Source: Siphonodentalium dalli (taxonomy: Eukaryota > Mollusca > Scaphopoda > Gadilida > Siphonodentaliidae). From it: a DNA stretch of 64,000 nucleotides. A model generated the notes under the pieces. It had not been told where the DNA came from and searched no databases. It was given only the letters and a program-made list of their open reading frames with translations. Numbering within the stretch: position 1 is the stretch's first letter; each line of letters opens with the position of its first letter. The stretch is from the NCBI GenBank assembly GCA_032622095.1, contig CP136068.1, positions 118,471,509 through 118,535,508 on the forward strand, in the 5' to 3' direction. The position numbers were made by a program, and so were the translations under genes. Shown piece after piece: positions 42,783-53,548 of this stretch.

Positions 42783-43796
42783 TCAAGAATCTTTCACATA
42801 ACCACCTTTGGCACATTCAGATCTCCAACGACCATGACGCCTAAACATGCGATAAGGTATTCCAGAATTTTCACAAGCAGTAGCACCCACCACCCGCTCC
42901 GAGACTATGAAGTCCACATTTTGATACGGTATTTCGGAGACTATAGGTCGGAAGCTTTCAATAAAGAGTTCTCTTAACCGGGAATAAGAAAGCGGTTTGT
43001 CTTCCGATCGAAGAACGTAATCATGCTTACGTTTAGTCAAATCTTTGAAAAGAAATTTTGAAGAATCCGACTCGATTCTGCCCAAAGCAAAATACAGTTC
43101 TACATTTTTTACTGGACACAAAACTGTGCCAGTTCTGGCTATGACAGACCAGTTCCCATCTCGGTAAACATCGGTTTTTACTGGTTTACAGAAAAATCGC
43201 CATATATGTGTGTCATAAATTACAACATCGCTACGACGAATCTTAAGAAGTTCAGCTCTACGAAAAAACCCAGCATAACATAATAAAAATGCACTGATCG
43301 ATCTTTGTCTATACAAATTGCCATCTTCGAGTAGAGAATTATACATTTTTGTTAACATTTCTGGATCTATAGGCTCCTTCTTAACAACTGGTCGAGCTAA
43401 TTTCCTTTTTCACGCTTCCAAAATGTTTTTACACAAAACAGAGTCAGTGGGAGAAAGCGTTCTAGCAAGTGAGTGAGCCCACTTTGCAGAATAAAACGCA
43501 ATAAGCACAGGGCTATCCGAATTACTGTTCTGAACTAAACTGGTGAGATATATACCAAACGTCAAAGGTTCTGCAGGTAAAATGTCAACTCCATGTTGCA
43601 GAGCCCACCGTTGCCAGCGAAGAAATCCATACTGGTATCCCCTGGTAGTCGAATCGGCTCTCATTGAAGCCAGCAATTCTGGAATATCTGACCCACCACC
43701 CCATCCCGCCACCCATAGTATCTTATGCGCCACAGGCGCCCGTATAGAGGCTGCTGCCCACATAAATAAGTAGAATAATGAGATCCCACCCACCAC
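42783..43796 (-). pseudogene. tyrosine recombinase (YR) of a DIRS-type element
   Basis: N-terminal core-binding part: ELLASMRADSTTRGYQYGFL, RWQRWALQHGVDILP and SAKWAHSLARTLSPTDS. Catalytic part: LLCYAGFFRRAELLKIRRSD (first catalytic Arg region), GATACENSGIPYRMF, RRHGRWRSECAKGGYVKDS (the H-x-x-R-like RHGRW box and nucleophile Tyr). The usual HSLRxGGATA reads VSERVVGATA here, so the box-II His is lost. A TGA at about 43397 after ILEA interrupts one frame that otherwise runs through. Such enzymes integrate circular DIRS DNA without target duplications. The apparent N-terminus above 43690 lies in a tandem repeat, so the true start is unknown. Confidence 0.85.
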
Positions 43797-43980
43797 CCCA
43801 TCCCGCCACCCATAGTATCTTATGCGCCACAGGCGCCCGTGTAGAGGCTACTGCCCATAAATAAGTAGAATAATGAGATCCCACCCACCACCCCATCCCG
43901 CCACCCATAGTATCTTATGCGCCACAGGCGCCCGTATAGAGGCTACTGCCCACACAAATAAGTAGAATAATATCTGACAC
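43693..43980. repeat. 95-97-bp tandem repeat, three copies, at the YR N-terminus
   Basis: Units start at 43693, 43790 and 43885 with CCACCACCCCATCCCGCCAC, then CTTATGCGCCACAGGCGCCC and ATAAGTAGAATAAT. ATATCTGAC stands at both outer edges. GCGCCACAGGCGC is a short palindrome in each unit. Confidence 0.85.
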
Positions 43981-44269
43981 GCAAATTATTCACCATGCAC
44001 TTTTAATACAGAAACACGAAAATCTAATTTCAATGCCAACATGCAGTAATTTAAATTCACATTTCCAAACATACTGCATTGTGAACCATTGCTTTGATAA
44101 AATGACACATTCTTTGGTAAAATCATTGAATCACAAACAAAATTATTGAAATATTTGCCATCTGAACACAATAAAGGCAAGAAAACAGCAGATTTCCAAA
44201 AAGGAACAATAAGCACACCATATGCATTGCACTGCATTGACAGGGAATCTTATAAAGTCGAAAAAATAA

Positions 44270-45625
44270 CACAGGGAATATATTTCTTAGTAATGAACTG
44301 TTCCTTAATAATATACTTCACTGAATGTGAGGTCCCAACTCGAAATTTCATGCTTTTTCAGAGCCGATATCGCAATAAACTTTGAATTAATTACCCAGGA
44401 GAGAGCCCAGAATTGTAAGTAACGCAAAACAAAATCTCTCACAAAGTAACTCAAATCGTGAAATTTCGAGTTAGGACCTTCACTAACTGTGAAGTACATT
44501 ATTAAGGACTTTGCTAACCCAATTTTTCCCAAATTTAATGGAGTCCAAAATAAAGGTTTATGTTCACTTTTATTAGTAATCACAGTAACCAAACCCATGG
44601 ATGCAACATTTTAAGAGTATAATTCATGGTAGATTATGTTAGAAATTTGAAATGTGAAATTTGTAGAAGTTTTTAAAATCTATTTTTTCGAACTCAAATT
44701 CAACAAACACAAAGATTATATCTAACAAAAAGATATGGGTATGTGTACTGAACACTGTGAAGAATAATGAACAATAAAGATATACTCACATTTCTTCAGT
44801 TTTATTAAGAGTTTTGGCTTGGAAGCAGTTGTTTACAAATGGTAGATTTCATTGCTCAGCAAAGCTATTTGGGAACTGAATTTGATGGGTCAAGATAATG
44901 TTCACTCAAGCCAGCTGGGATTATTACCAGCCAGTGCTGAACCACGAGAGTACTTTATCCCGAATCAGGCTGATTGGTGACCTAGTTTCTGGGCTATGGG
45001 GTACACCAGATTGGGGATTACACAGTTCTTTTGTCAAGAGATTCACAACACACCACTGTCCACAGATATTAACATTTAACTGCCACCTCACTACAAGCGA
45101 TGTCATGTTACTTACTCAATTATTTGTAAACAATTGGTTCTTAGTAATTTTATCAAAGAATGCTTGACAAATATGAATATTATATGATTGTTCATCAATC
45201 TTCACAGTGTTCAGTAGACATTGCCATATTTTTTTCTTTGATATGGACTTTGTGTTTATTGATTTTGGGTTCGAAAAAATAGATTTTAAAAACCTCTATA
45301 AATTTCACATTTAGTATTTCTAACATATTCCACCATGAATTATACTCTTAAAATGTTGCATTCATGTGTTTGGTTACTGTGATTACTAACAAAAGTGAAC
45401 ATAAACCTTTATTTTGACTCCATCAAATTTGGGGGAAATTGGGTTAGCAAAGTCCTTAAGGAACAGACAATAACTAAGAAATTTATTGCACGCGTTATTT
45501 TTTCAACTTCATTAGGTTCCCTGTCAAAACTTCAAAAAGTTCCAAGGTTTTATACTGATGGCATATGATCTCTGCTGGCGTTAGCTAGAGTAGAGTTTCA
45601 TGACATGATCTAATGCGGTCGATGT
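44270..45625. mobile_element. fold-back element with about 270-bp arms
   Basis: The arms 44505 to about 44775 and about 45188 to 45459 are reverse complements: GGACTTTGCTAACCCAATTT against GGGTTAGCAAAGTCC, and ACTGAACACTGTGAAG against CTTCACAGTGTTCAGT. The right flank continues into the dispersed repeat shared with 4795-4970. A second inverted pair (about 44320-44350 and 44462-44500) lies on the left. The centre, 44776-45187, is non-coding. Confidence 0.65.
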
Positions 45626-47870
45626 GCTCGCTGATGGCCATCACTCCTAATTTGGTACTATCAAATCGAAGCAAAATCGACACGATGTGCACCTTTCATG
45701 CTGAGACGTTTTTGCTACCCAAATACATGTAGATAATTATTTTGGCGACTGTCTTCATTGCGTACTTCCAGCTTTACGATTACGACGAGGCTTTGTGTCG
45801 TCTGCAGACAGCGATGCTTATCCCTTGTGAATAGCGATCTTATTTCGCGGGAAGCTCGTGATTCACGACGACGAATCTAAACAGAACACCGAGGTCGTAG
45901 CTCAATATAACTGGACGGTTTACATGAGATATATTGACCAGTCTCGAACTGAGTAAAGTGCTATATTGCAGAAAATAATTTTCAGGTGTTATTTGAGCTT
46001 ATTAGAAACCATGAAATCGTAACCGTTGTTACGTATCGTAAAATACGACAACGGTTAGAAAGTACACAAATGTTAGTGACGTAGTGTTGTGAAAGGTCTC
46101 TAATAATTGACAGTTTTTATTGAATAACCAAGCCATGTCATAATCTGTACCGGTGTCCAGATAGATTTATCGTCATTCAATACAAATCCACTGTCAATCA
46201 AATCTGCACGCACTGCCTGTGATAAAGCCAATGACTAAAGCACGGACAGTCATTGTTGTCCACGGCGAAAAGCAACACGTTTCAATTATTATTTAATTCG
46301 AATTAGGACTCGCCAGTTGAGGGACGTTTCATCCGAAGTTTGCCGTTGCGCTATGGATTCGGCCAGTGTATGTGAGCAATATATTTCTATACAATTGTAT
46401 TTGTTTATTTTACTTTCTTTTTTTATTTAAAGATGCCCCATCCAATTCGACATCAAATAAGTTAACATTCCATAACAATTTATCAGGCAATAAAACATGA
46501 AAAATAATGGTCGTTATACATATGCATCACCAATACAGCACCACAAGAAACATCCAAAATAATGTGATCAGAATTCTAAATTTCTCTTCAATTTTCATCG
46601 TTGGTTGGTAATGAAGTAAAAACGCTCTTTATAAAATGTGATTTTTCGAATATTCTGGCGCCAAACAAGACGAAACCTGGTAAAACTGTCTCATTGTTAA
46701 GAAGTCGAAAGCACACAAGAAGCTTGCATAAATGGGTTTACTGATTCTTTCTCATTGTTGTCTTGTGTAGAATACGCAATAGAAGTATTATAGTGTCCAA
46801 TCGTATGGGGTATCTTGAATTTCCAATTATTATCAGGAAGACACCTAGATGTACTAGCTTGCATTCTAAGTATCATTCTATAGTTAATACACAGGGACGT
46901 GGCTAGACGTGACTCAGAGCAGTATGACAATATAATATCGCAGACCCATCCCCTTCAGGATAGATGTTTCAAACTAAAAGGTATCATAACATTTCCAGTT
47001 ATTGGACAATTCTTACATGACATGGGCATCCCCCGTGGTTAGCAAATTCCCATCAGTCCCATCGTATATACATGATTTCCAATTATTCCCCCACCACGAT
47101 GACCTTACATATAACTTTAAGTATCACCCACACACGTTAACAAATTGTCAGAGCACAAATGTATAACCTGTGTTATCTTTTCTTCGAAACAGCATACAAT
47201 CGCGTAAATAGTGCCTATATATCATTCAATATATAGTTGGTTAGTCATCAGCGACGTGGCTAGAGGGCTCCGGGGATTTTCCGGCTGCATTCAGCCCCTT
47301 TTAACCAGGCCGAGCTCGCAATGTCGCGTAATTTCATTTGCTTTCCACCCCGTGGCTTGGAATTTCCTAACTGTACCTATTGTGGGAGGAATCATGAAAC
47401 AATTTGAAATATGAACATGAACACTGTAAAATCCTAGCATATATATAAAAGTCTAACTCCATGAAAACTCAGGCCTCGGTTTGTTTTTTGTTTTAAACAT
47501 TTTTTAAATTCGAACCTGACTGAAATCTGCAGTCTTAGAATACATATGTATAGGTCTAACTACAGACAAATTCAGGCCGCCATTTTGTTTTAGTTTGATT
47601 TATTAGTAATTTGTAATTGATTAGCAGGTTTTGACTGGCCAACGATTAGTGAGGTGGGAGAACAATTAAAAAATTTAATTTTACTGGCCTCAAGATTTCC
47701 AAACTGACACTGAGATGGAAAATTCCCGTCGAACGTTTGACCGAATGTAGGAAATTCCCCGCTAATTACTAATTACCCCCACCCCATATTAACACCCGAG
47801 TCCCTTTTACGACATACGTTGTATGTATAGTTTTATTCTATTTACTCGACTCGCGACGGGAGTATAGCAT
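45626..47870. other. no gene recognised except an inverted-repeat arm
   Basis: Holds the 46239-46389 arm described separately. The rest is AT-rich without supported coding sequence. DIRS RNase H and methyltransferase regions, if once present, are not visible. Confidence 0.4.
46239..46389 (+). repeat. inverted-repeat arm, partner 51343-51510
   Basis: AGCACGGACAGT to AGCAATATATTTCT. About 90% matched to the reverse complement of the partner, including AATTCGAATTAGGACTCGCC and AGTTGAGGGACGTTTC. Confidence 0.8.
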
Positions 47871-47874
47871 CAAA

Positions 47875-48067
47875 TAATCCCTTGCGTATTCTTAAAGAAT
47901 GCCCACGGGTATTCTTAGAAAAGAATGCTCACGGGCATTTTTTAAAAATAATGCCCACTGTCATTCTTAAAAGAATGACCAAGGGCGTTGAATAACACTC
48001 ATGCGATAAAATCGCTTGATCATTCTGCCGGATAAGAGCCGTGTCAGGACAAAGGGATAACACGCCA
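47875..48067 (-). repeat. inverted repeat, left copy, with stacked hairpins
   Basis: Reverse complement similar to 49808-49970: AAAACCCACTGGCGTGTTAT, CCCTTTGTCC, then several AATGCCC.YGGGCATT hairpins and a final AATCCCT. It abuts the RT reading frame right after YLDDGFGIIK. Confidence 0.75.
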
Positions 48068-48595
48068 GTGGGTTTTAATAATCCCAAACCCATCATCCAA
48101 ATACATGACAATTGAATGACCTTCACCTCGCCACTTTTTAATAAGTGGCCGAGTAACCTTTGTAAACAAATAAGGAGCCGATGTCAATCCAAATCCAACG
48201 ACATCGAATTTGAAATACATCATACGCCCATTTTCAAAGGTCCAGGAGAAATAAAAAAAATCGGTAAGCAGAATGAAGGTCAAATTAAAACATCCAGGAA
48301 TCTTTTTGTAAATAAGACAAAGCCACTTTCATATCCTCAAACTTTACTGACCGATTCTGAACTGAAACGGTAACATGTCGAATATCCAAAATCAGTCGTT
48401 TTTTACCCGAACTATGAACTGAAACAGTTAAAGGATTGACTACTTTCGGCGGATGTTCACATTTTGTGACCAGCCCTTCTCTCAATAAATTTGTAATTGC
48501 TTCTGATACAAATTATCCATGCTTATTCCGCATGAAGATTGACTCTGGTTCAAAATTAAATGGTAATTTGTATCCATTCTTGGTCACATCTATTA
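48050..48595 (-). pseudogene. DIRS-type reverse transcriptase fragment
   Basis: Starts around GYKLPFNFEPES (about 48565). A TAA at 48513-48515 follows NKHG. Then EAITNLLREGLVTKCE, HPPKVVNPLTV, GKKRLILDIRHV (RT finger motif) and VKFEDMKVALSYLQKDSWMF. After a frameshift: FSWTFENGRMMYFKFDVVGF, GLTSAPYLFTKVTRPLIKKW and YLDDG, the catalytic box with two Asp. This style (DLRHVN-like motif, PFGLxSAPYxFTK, YLDDG) is that of DIRS/Ngaro RTs. The part containing the first catalytic Asp (FDLxSAYHHI) is damaged by the frameshift. It ends at the inverted repeat; RNase H is missing. Confidence 0.8.
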
Positions 48596-48621
48596 TTAAT
48601 TAGCTATAGGTTATCGGCCGC

Positions 48622-48740
48622 AATAAGTAGAATGCTGCCCGCGTCATAAGTAACAAAAAGTCGGCCAATAAGTAGAAAACGCGGCCAATAAGTAACAAAA
48701 AGTCGGCCAATAAGTAGAAAACGCGGCAAATAAGTCAAGG
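48622..48740. repeat. 42-bp tandem repeat, about 2.7 copies
   Basis: AAAAAGTCGGCCAATAAGTA and GAAAACGCGGCCAATAAGTA alternate. It lies upstream of the RT frame on the minus strand. Confidence 0.75.
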
Positions 48741-49077
48741 TGACGTAAATGACGCCATACGTAATTAGCTCGATCGGCAAAGAATATTGGGTCGACGGAA
48801 GTTATATTGCAGTTGATTTCGGATGAATTACGGACAGTCACTGTTTTTGGGAGTAAATATACATGTACGTGGATAAACTACATGTATTCGTATCAATATT
48901 ATTCCCATGCAGTGGAAACTGACAGTACTGTGAAATCTCTGCAAGTTCTTCACAAAGTACACAAGAATAAAAATTGCTGGAATAATTGTTAATTTAATAA
49001 TACACACAATGGTATATCTATGTTAATATATTCATCCTGTGAAACAATTATTACATTGTTGCTAATTAATCAAATAC

Positions 49078-49214
49078 TTATTAATTGGTTGTTTCCACAT
49101 TGACCCAGTTATGAGGCCTCGGTCTGTCGTATTAGCATTCGGCCTGCGGCCTCAGGCCAATACGACAGACCTCAGCCTCATAACTCGGTCAATATGGAAA
49201 CAACCAATTAATAA
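49078..49214. mobile_element. 137-bp palindromic MITE
   Basis: TTATTAATTGGTTGTTTCCA pairs with TGGAAACAACCAATTAATAA. The stem continues through TTGACC...GTTATGAGG and TCTGTCGTATT to a short GCCTGCGGCC-containing loop. It is inserted between DIRS gag and RT. Confidence 0.8.
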
Positions 49215-49379
49215 CATATAATACAAATTCAGATGCACCATTGTTTTCCCAAAATTGTACATACATTTTCAGCCGGTTTTTAACAGAAAACTATTTTTGT
49301 TCATCCTCAAATTCAAATGCATCGGACATTTCATAAGAACCATCAATTTGATCTTCAACAAGATTATACTTATCTTCTA

Positions 49380-49805
49380 TCAATGTCCTATCGACTTTCT
49401 GCTCCAGCAACTAAATGTACTCGGTCCGTGCCGGATGACTGGACATTTGCTGATGAAGTGAGAGAAATACCAGCACCCATAACAGGCACCTTTGCCACGA
49501 AAAGACCGCTTGTCGGAGAAACCTCTTGAAGCTTGAAAACCATCAACACGATCAGCAGCGCGCCAATGGCCTTGCGACACTCTAGGCACTTCCAAAACTG
49601 GCTTAAAACGACGTTTGTTCGGCTGATTATTTTTCCTATCAAGAACCACAATTTTCTCGGCTTTATCAATCTTGGCCTCATGATCCGAACCATCCGCAAC
49701 TGGGTTAGAAGAATAATGCTTAACCGTCTCCCACCCGTAAGGAGATGAATCGGCAATCTTGACCAGCTTATTGCGATGCTTGATTGCATCATAACAATCA
49801 TCCAC
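49380..49805 (-). pseudogene. DIRS-type gag, C-terminal half with zinc knuckle
   Basis: One open frame: DDCYDAIKHRNKLVKIADSS, PYGWETVKHYSSNPVADGSD, a Lys/Arg/Asn-rich stretch, and the knuckle CYGCWYFSHFISKC (CX2CX4HX4C). The next residues, PVIRHGPSTFSCWSRKSIG, run to a stop at 49380. The frame begins exactly at the edge of the inverted repeat at 49808, so the upstream gag (51707-52024) was separated from it by an insertion. Confidence 0.75.
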
Positions 49806-49807
49806 AA

Positions 49808-49972
49808 CTTAAAACCCACCGGCGTGTTATCCCTTTGTCCGGACAGGGTTCTTATCTGGCAGAACGCTCAAGCGTTTTGATCGCAAGAGCATTTTTTAAA
49901 GAATGCCGTGGGCATTATTTTTTAAGAATGCCCGTGGGCATTATTTTTTACGAATACACGAGGGATTAAATC
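49808..49972 (+). repeat. inverted repeat, right copy, with stacked hairpins
   Basis: TTAAAACCCACCGGCGTGTT, CCCTTTGTCCGGACAGGGTT, then AAGAATGCCCGTGGGCATTA units and GAGGGATTAAAT. Partner of 47875-48067. Confidence 0.75.
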
Positions 49973-50039
49973 GACTGAGGGACGTCATAGAGTGGCTCCT
50001 CCCCAATCATGTAAGTTGAGTCAATATAGCGTGTCGGCA

Positions 50040-50500
50040 AGCTGCATTAAATATTGGAACTCTTAAAGGTACTCAATCAGATCAGGCCCTTATACATTAC
50101 TATTTCTTTGGCTTCTGGGATAAACAATAATTGATTCGAGACGAGTAACCTATCTATCAACGCTCATAGTGATCAGATTGTTTTTTGAAGTTTTGTTATC
50201 TCTATTGTTTCTGGCCCAGAAACACGCCGTCAAAAGGATGGTCTCGGTCAAAATTGCGTTATTAATACACTTGATTTTAGAGTTATCCAGCTTCGCCTGT
50301 TTGAATAAGTGTTTCTGTGAAAATTATACATCTCGAGAAAATTACAAACTTAGGGGCAATTATTAGTACGCATAATTGCAAACTTTAAAAATTAATATCT
50401 AATAACTCTGAGCTTTGATGGATGGGTTCCTCGACTCGAATCAAATATTTTGTTTACCCCTGAAGTCACAGAAATAGTAATTTAGGGGTGCTTATTAAAA
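50040..50500. repeat. dispersed repeat related to 29480-29900
   Basis: Same ordered words as 29480-29900, including TTGATTTTAGAGTTATCCA and CTCGAATCAAATATTTTGTT. It lies in the insertion that splits DIRS gag. Confidence 0.55.
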
Positions 50501-51342
50501 CTCACAAATATTTAGCGATTTTGATTTTATATTGCCACGCCAAAAAATTAAATAAAATTTCTTCAAACTTTGATACAAAAACACCAACAGCTATTTGGAC
50601 TATTTAGAAAAGTCCGCAGACAGGCTAAAACACATATAGATAACATCTAAATACGTCCCTAAGTCGGTCAAATAAACACAAAACCGTTTAACACAGATTT
50701 TAACTATACGTTACTTATTGAACGAGAAAGTGCTCACATGGTTATTTTTAATACAATGGGGAAGCACAGAAAAAATATAACATTTCCAGTATCAAATTGA
50801 AACAGAATAGCGTATACCCATGTGTATAGACATGTCATGCATATCTACTCTGGCTTCGCCAAGATATCATACTCCACTAGTTCAAAACATGGTAACTTTC
50901 TGTTGCTCTGACAGGGAAGTTTTATAACATTGAAAAAAAATGCAGTTAACATAATGCTCGGTTATAACTATTCCGTAATAACATTGTATTTTATAGCAGG
51001 TAAAGGTCCTAACTCGAGTTTGCATGGTTTGGGGGACTTTAATTAATCGATTGTACTATGCGTCGCTTGGAAAGTTGGAATTTCATTGATGTTGGCTCAC
51101 AAAGCTACACAAATCTTGCAACCTCGAGCTGGGAATTTATATTCAAGGAACAAGTATTAACACAGAAATATATTCCCTGCATGGTTTGTTCAATCTTCAA
51201 ACCCATCAGAAGATAATAGAAAAGGCTCACAGGGTTTGAACATATGGGAAATGATATATACGGGGGTACGGGAGCCTGATAAATTATTATGGAATGTTAA
51301 CGTATTTGATGTCGAATTAGATGGGGCATCTTTAAATCAAGA
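50501..51342. other. no gene recognised
   Basis: AT-rich insert sequence. Short fragments near 50990-51050 (GGTAAAGGTCCTAACTCGAG) resemble the 44460 repeat family. Confidence 0.4.
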
Positions 51343-51510
51343 AAGAAATATAGTAAGATATTGCTCACATACACTGTCCGAATCCAAAGCGCAACGACAA
51401 ACTTCGGAAGAAACGTCCCTCAACTGGCGAGTCCTAATTCGAATTAAATAATAATTGAAATGTGTTGCTTTTCATCGTGGACAACACGGACATCACAAAC
51501 TGTCCGTGCT
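51343..51510 (-). repeat. inverted-repeat arm, partner 46239-46389
   Basis: Ends CTGTCCGTGCT at 51510. It contains GGCGAGTCCTAATTCGAATT, complementary to the left partner. Confidence 0.8.
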
Positions 51511-51626
51511 GAACTGTGGGCGTGTACTCAGGTAATCAAGGCAGAGCTGTGGGCCAGACACAATTGATAGTTGGCTCCAACGACAATTCAATGAGTGGGT
51601 TTTAAGTCAGATAATATTCTCAGCGT

Positions 51627-51687
51627 CGGGAATTCGGTAAAGAATAGACTCGGGCAAGCCCTCGTCTATTCTTTTACCGAATTCCCT
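51627..51687. repeat. hairpin at the gag insertion point
   Basis: GGGAATTCGGTAAAGAATAG and CTATTCTTTTACCGAATTCC with central CTCGGGCAAGCCCTCG form a stem of about 25 bp. It lies at the point where the DIRS gag frame breaks off. Confidence 0.75.
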
Positions 51688-51706
51688 CTGCTTCGAACAT
51701 TATCCT

Positions 51707-52024
51707 TTACAGAACGAACACCCTCCATATAATCGGCTTCAATAGCTCGCTTGGCGTGTGCCAGGTTATCTCGTATGGAAGAATTGAATTCATATTGTAT
51801 TTTGTGCCCCGGCCGCTTCCAGTTGAAGTCTGCATCGGATCGAATTTTCCGGAATTCTGACGAAACGGCAATAGTAGTCGGGAAAAAAAATTTGACTTAA
51901 GCTCTGCAATTTTATCTTGCACCGGGTGTTCAAATGCCGCTTTTTGGTTATTAACCGCTGCTAAAACATCTTGCAAAGTCGGTTCTGAATCTTGTTGTTC
52001 ATGCATTTTCAAGATGACGGCCAC
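51707..52024 (-). pseudogene. DIRS-type gag, N-terminal half
   Basis: ATG-started frame (52022-52024): MAVILKMHEQQDSEPTLQDV, LAAVNNQKAAFEHPVQDKIAE and LKSNFFSRLLLP, a helical, Gln/Glu-rich start usual for DIRS gag. It then becomes frame-shifted (GTKYNMNSILPYEITWHT resembles a diverged continuation). Block A1 lies 10 bp upstream, as expected for the 5' end of the element. Confidence 0.5.
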
Positions 52025-52033
52025 AGTAAAAAT

Positions 52034-52187
52034 TTAGGCTTCCGCACAGTTCGGCGGCTACAACGCAGATGACCAAATTACCCATATCCCTCCGCTTAAA
52101 CAAATAGTGCCCACTTCGGTACTCCGTCGATCACCGCTACGGGAAAGTACTTTAACTATAATTCCCGTCAGTCAACCGAGTTAAAGA
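52034..52187 (-). repeat. DIRS block A1
   Basis: Direct-orientation match to 42477-42626. It marks the probable 5' end of the DIRS-type element. Confidence 0.75.
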
Positions 52188-52251
52188 ATATTTACCAGAA
52201 TAAATAGCGTCTTCGTCTCGATTGATTCTGGTAAAAAACAATTCTTGTGCG

Positions 52252-52773
52252 CTAATCCCTACGTAGAAATGATACGGACGACCGACTGTCAAACAACGCA
52301 ACATCAAAATACACAAGGCAAGGTTTATCGATCCCATCTGTGGGGTGTGTTTTCATTGTGTATTTCTCGCATATACCCATTGTTATTTTTAAAAGGACTA
52401 CGAACATCAGACGAAAGTTTGTAGTATTGCTGTTATATTTGCAGATTAAAGAAACACTGTTGAAAATATGGATGATTGCCGGAAGATGAAAGATTTGAAC
52501 GAGACGCTGATTAAAGAGTTCACAGGGGATTTGCGTAAACATGTAGTTCCAGAACAGATCGTGATTTACCTTCCATTCCTGACTCCTGATGAGGCGGTTT
52601 GTCAACATATTTTTATAATAATAAGAAGGATATGACTGAAAGTCCTTCCTGTTCACACCAATTGTGGGCAATGTTTTGATGCTGACAATCTGATGTGGGT
52701 CCTTGATTTTCGGAATATGGTTTCCGAAGCGGTCTCGGGGCCAATCTATATAATATATAGATGTATCTGACAT
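52252..52773 (-). CDS. unrecognised 173-codon ORF
   Basis: ATG at 52771-52773, with no stop for 173 codons in AT-rich sequence. It reads MSDTSIYYIDWPRDRFGNHI, then Tyr/Phe/Ile-rich stretches (YYYKNMLTNRL, LLKITMGICEKY), with one moderately hydrophobic segment. I recognise no domain. It lies just upstream of DIRS block A1 on the same strand. A neighbouring frame at 52805-53080 (IKALKRRKSYYPQ) could be related or chance. It may be part of another degraded element or a random ORF. Confidence 0.25.
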   Translation of the reverse strand: MSDTSIYYIDWPRDRFGNHIPKIKDPHQIVSIKTLPTIGVNRKDFQSYPSYYYKNMLTNRLIRSQEWKVNHDLFWNYMFTQIPCELFNQRLVQIFHLPAIIHIFNSVSLICKYNSNTTNFRLMFVVLLKITMGICEKYTMKTHPTDGIDKPCLVYFDVALFDSRSSVSFLRRD

Positions 52774-52804
52774 GGGGTGACAAGTTGTGCATGGTCACAA
52801 AGAT

Positions 52805-53548
52805 TCAAGTGGAATGCTCTGGGGGCGTTTTTCCGTCATGACTGACAATATATTTTTCAGGCATTATTTTTGAATGTCTTATCAGTATGGACCCTTCCGA
52901 AAGATTATGGATAGTCCCCTTGGGCTTAATCCATGGAAATACACGACAGGGGGAACTATTTTGGGGATAATACGATTTTCTTCGTTTTAGGGCCTTAATG
53001 GTGGAATGTGGCAACTTTGATGACATTGGTAAAGATCTCAGTGTAACCATCAAATTCATCTCCCATGTCGGAGCGCACATTTTTTCTATATTATAATTTT
53101 ACATGGATATGTGTGTATCCTTACATATAGGACAACGCTTTGCGAATCTAGTGATTCCTCGTTCAGGACCAGCAGTAGTTTCTGTTTATTTGATTGTTGA
53201 TTTGGGGTGGATCCGGGAGGATTTGGAAGGGCAGTGACCCCCCCCCCCCTGCAACCCACTTGAAAATGTTTGAGGGGTGTCATGCCTTGGTGGGACATTT
53301 TACATGAGATGATGAAATGATGAAAATGATCTAGACCTAGTATTTTGTTTTGTGTTATACTTCTTTTTCTTCTTTGATTTTTGATGGATCTGTTATTTGT
53401 TGATGTTGACTGTGCTCCTGTTGTTATGGGAGTTGATGGCCCTAGTTTGCTCTTTTTGCTGTAGATCTAGTTCTCGCGCTTTGCATTCTTCCATGGCCTT
53501 GTTTTTACTCTTGTCCTCGTCTCCAGATCATTTCTAAGAACTGGATCG
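52805..53548. other. no gene recognised
   Basis: Contains a C10 homopolymer run at about 53240 and short ORFs only. Confidence 0.4.

Larger units (their letters stand above)
41430..52187 (-). mobile_element. DIRS-type tyrosine-recombinase retroelement, heavily interrupted
   Basis: Minus-strand order: repeat block A1 (52034-52187), gag N-terminus, gag with knuckle, RT with YLDDG, tyrosine recombinase, block B1 (42628-42709), block A2 (42477-42626), and block B2 (41430-41513). A1/A2 and B1/B2 match in direct orientation, which is the split-direct-repeat plan of PAT/Ngaro-like DIRS elements, though B2 is about 1 kb from A2 instead of adjacent. Interruptions lie at about 49810-51690, 49078-49214 and 43700-48067. 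Assignment of all parts to one copy is inference. Confidence 0.6.

Noticed and set aside
49388-49819. 143-codon overlapping minus-strand ORF in a second frame
   Set aside because: Alternative-frame shadow of the DIRS gag, which has the zinc knuckle and gag-like sequence.
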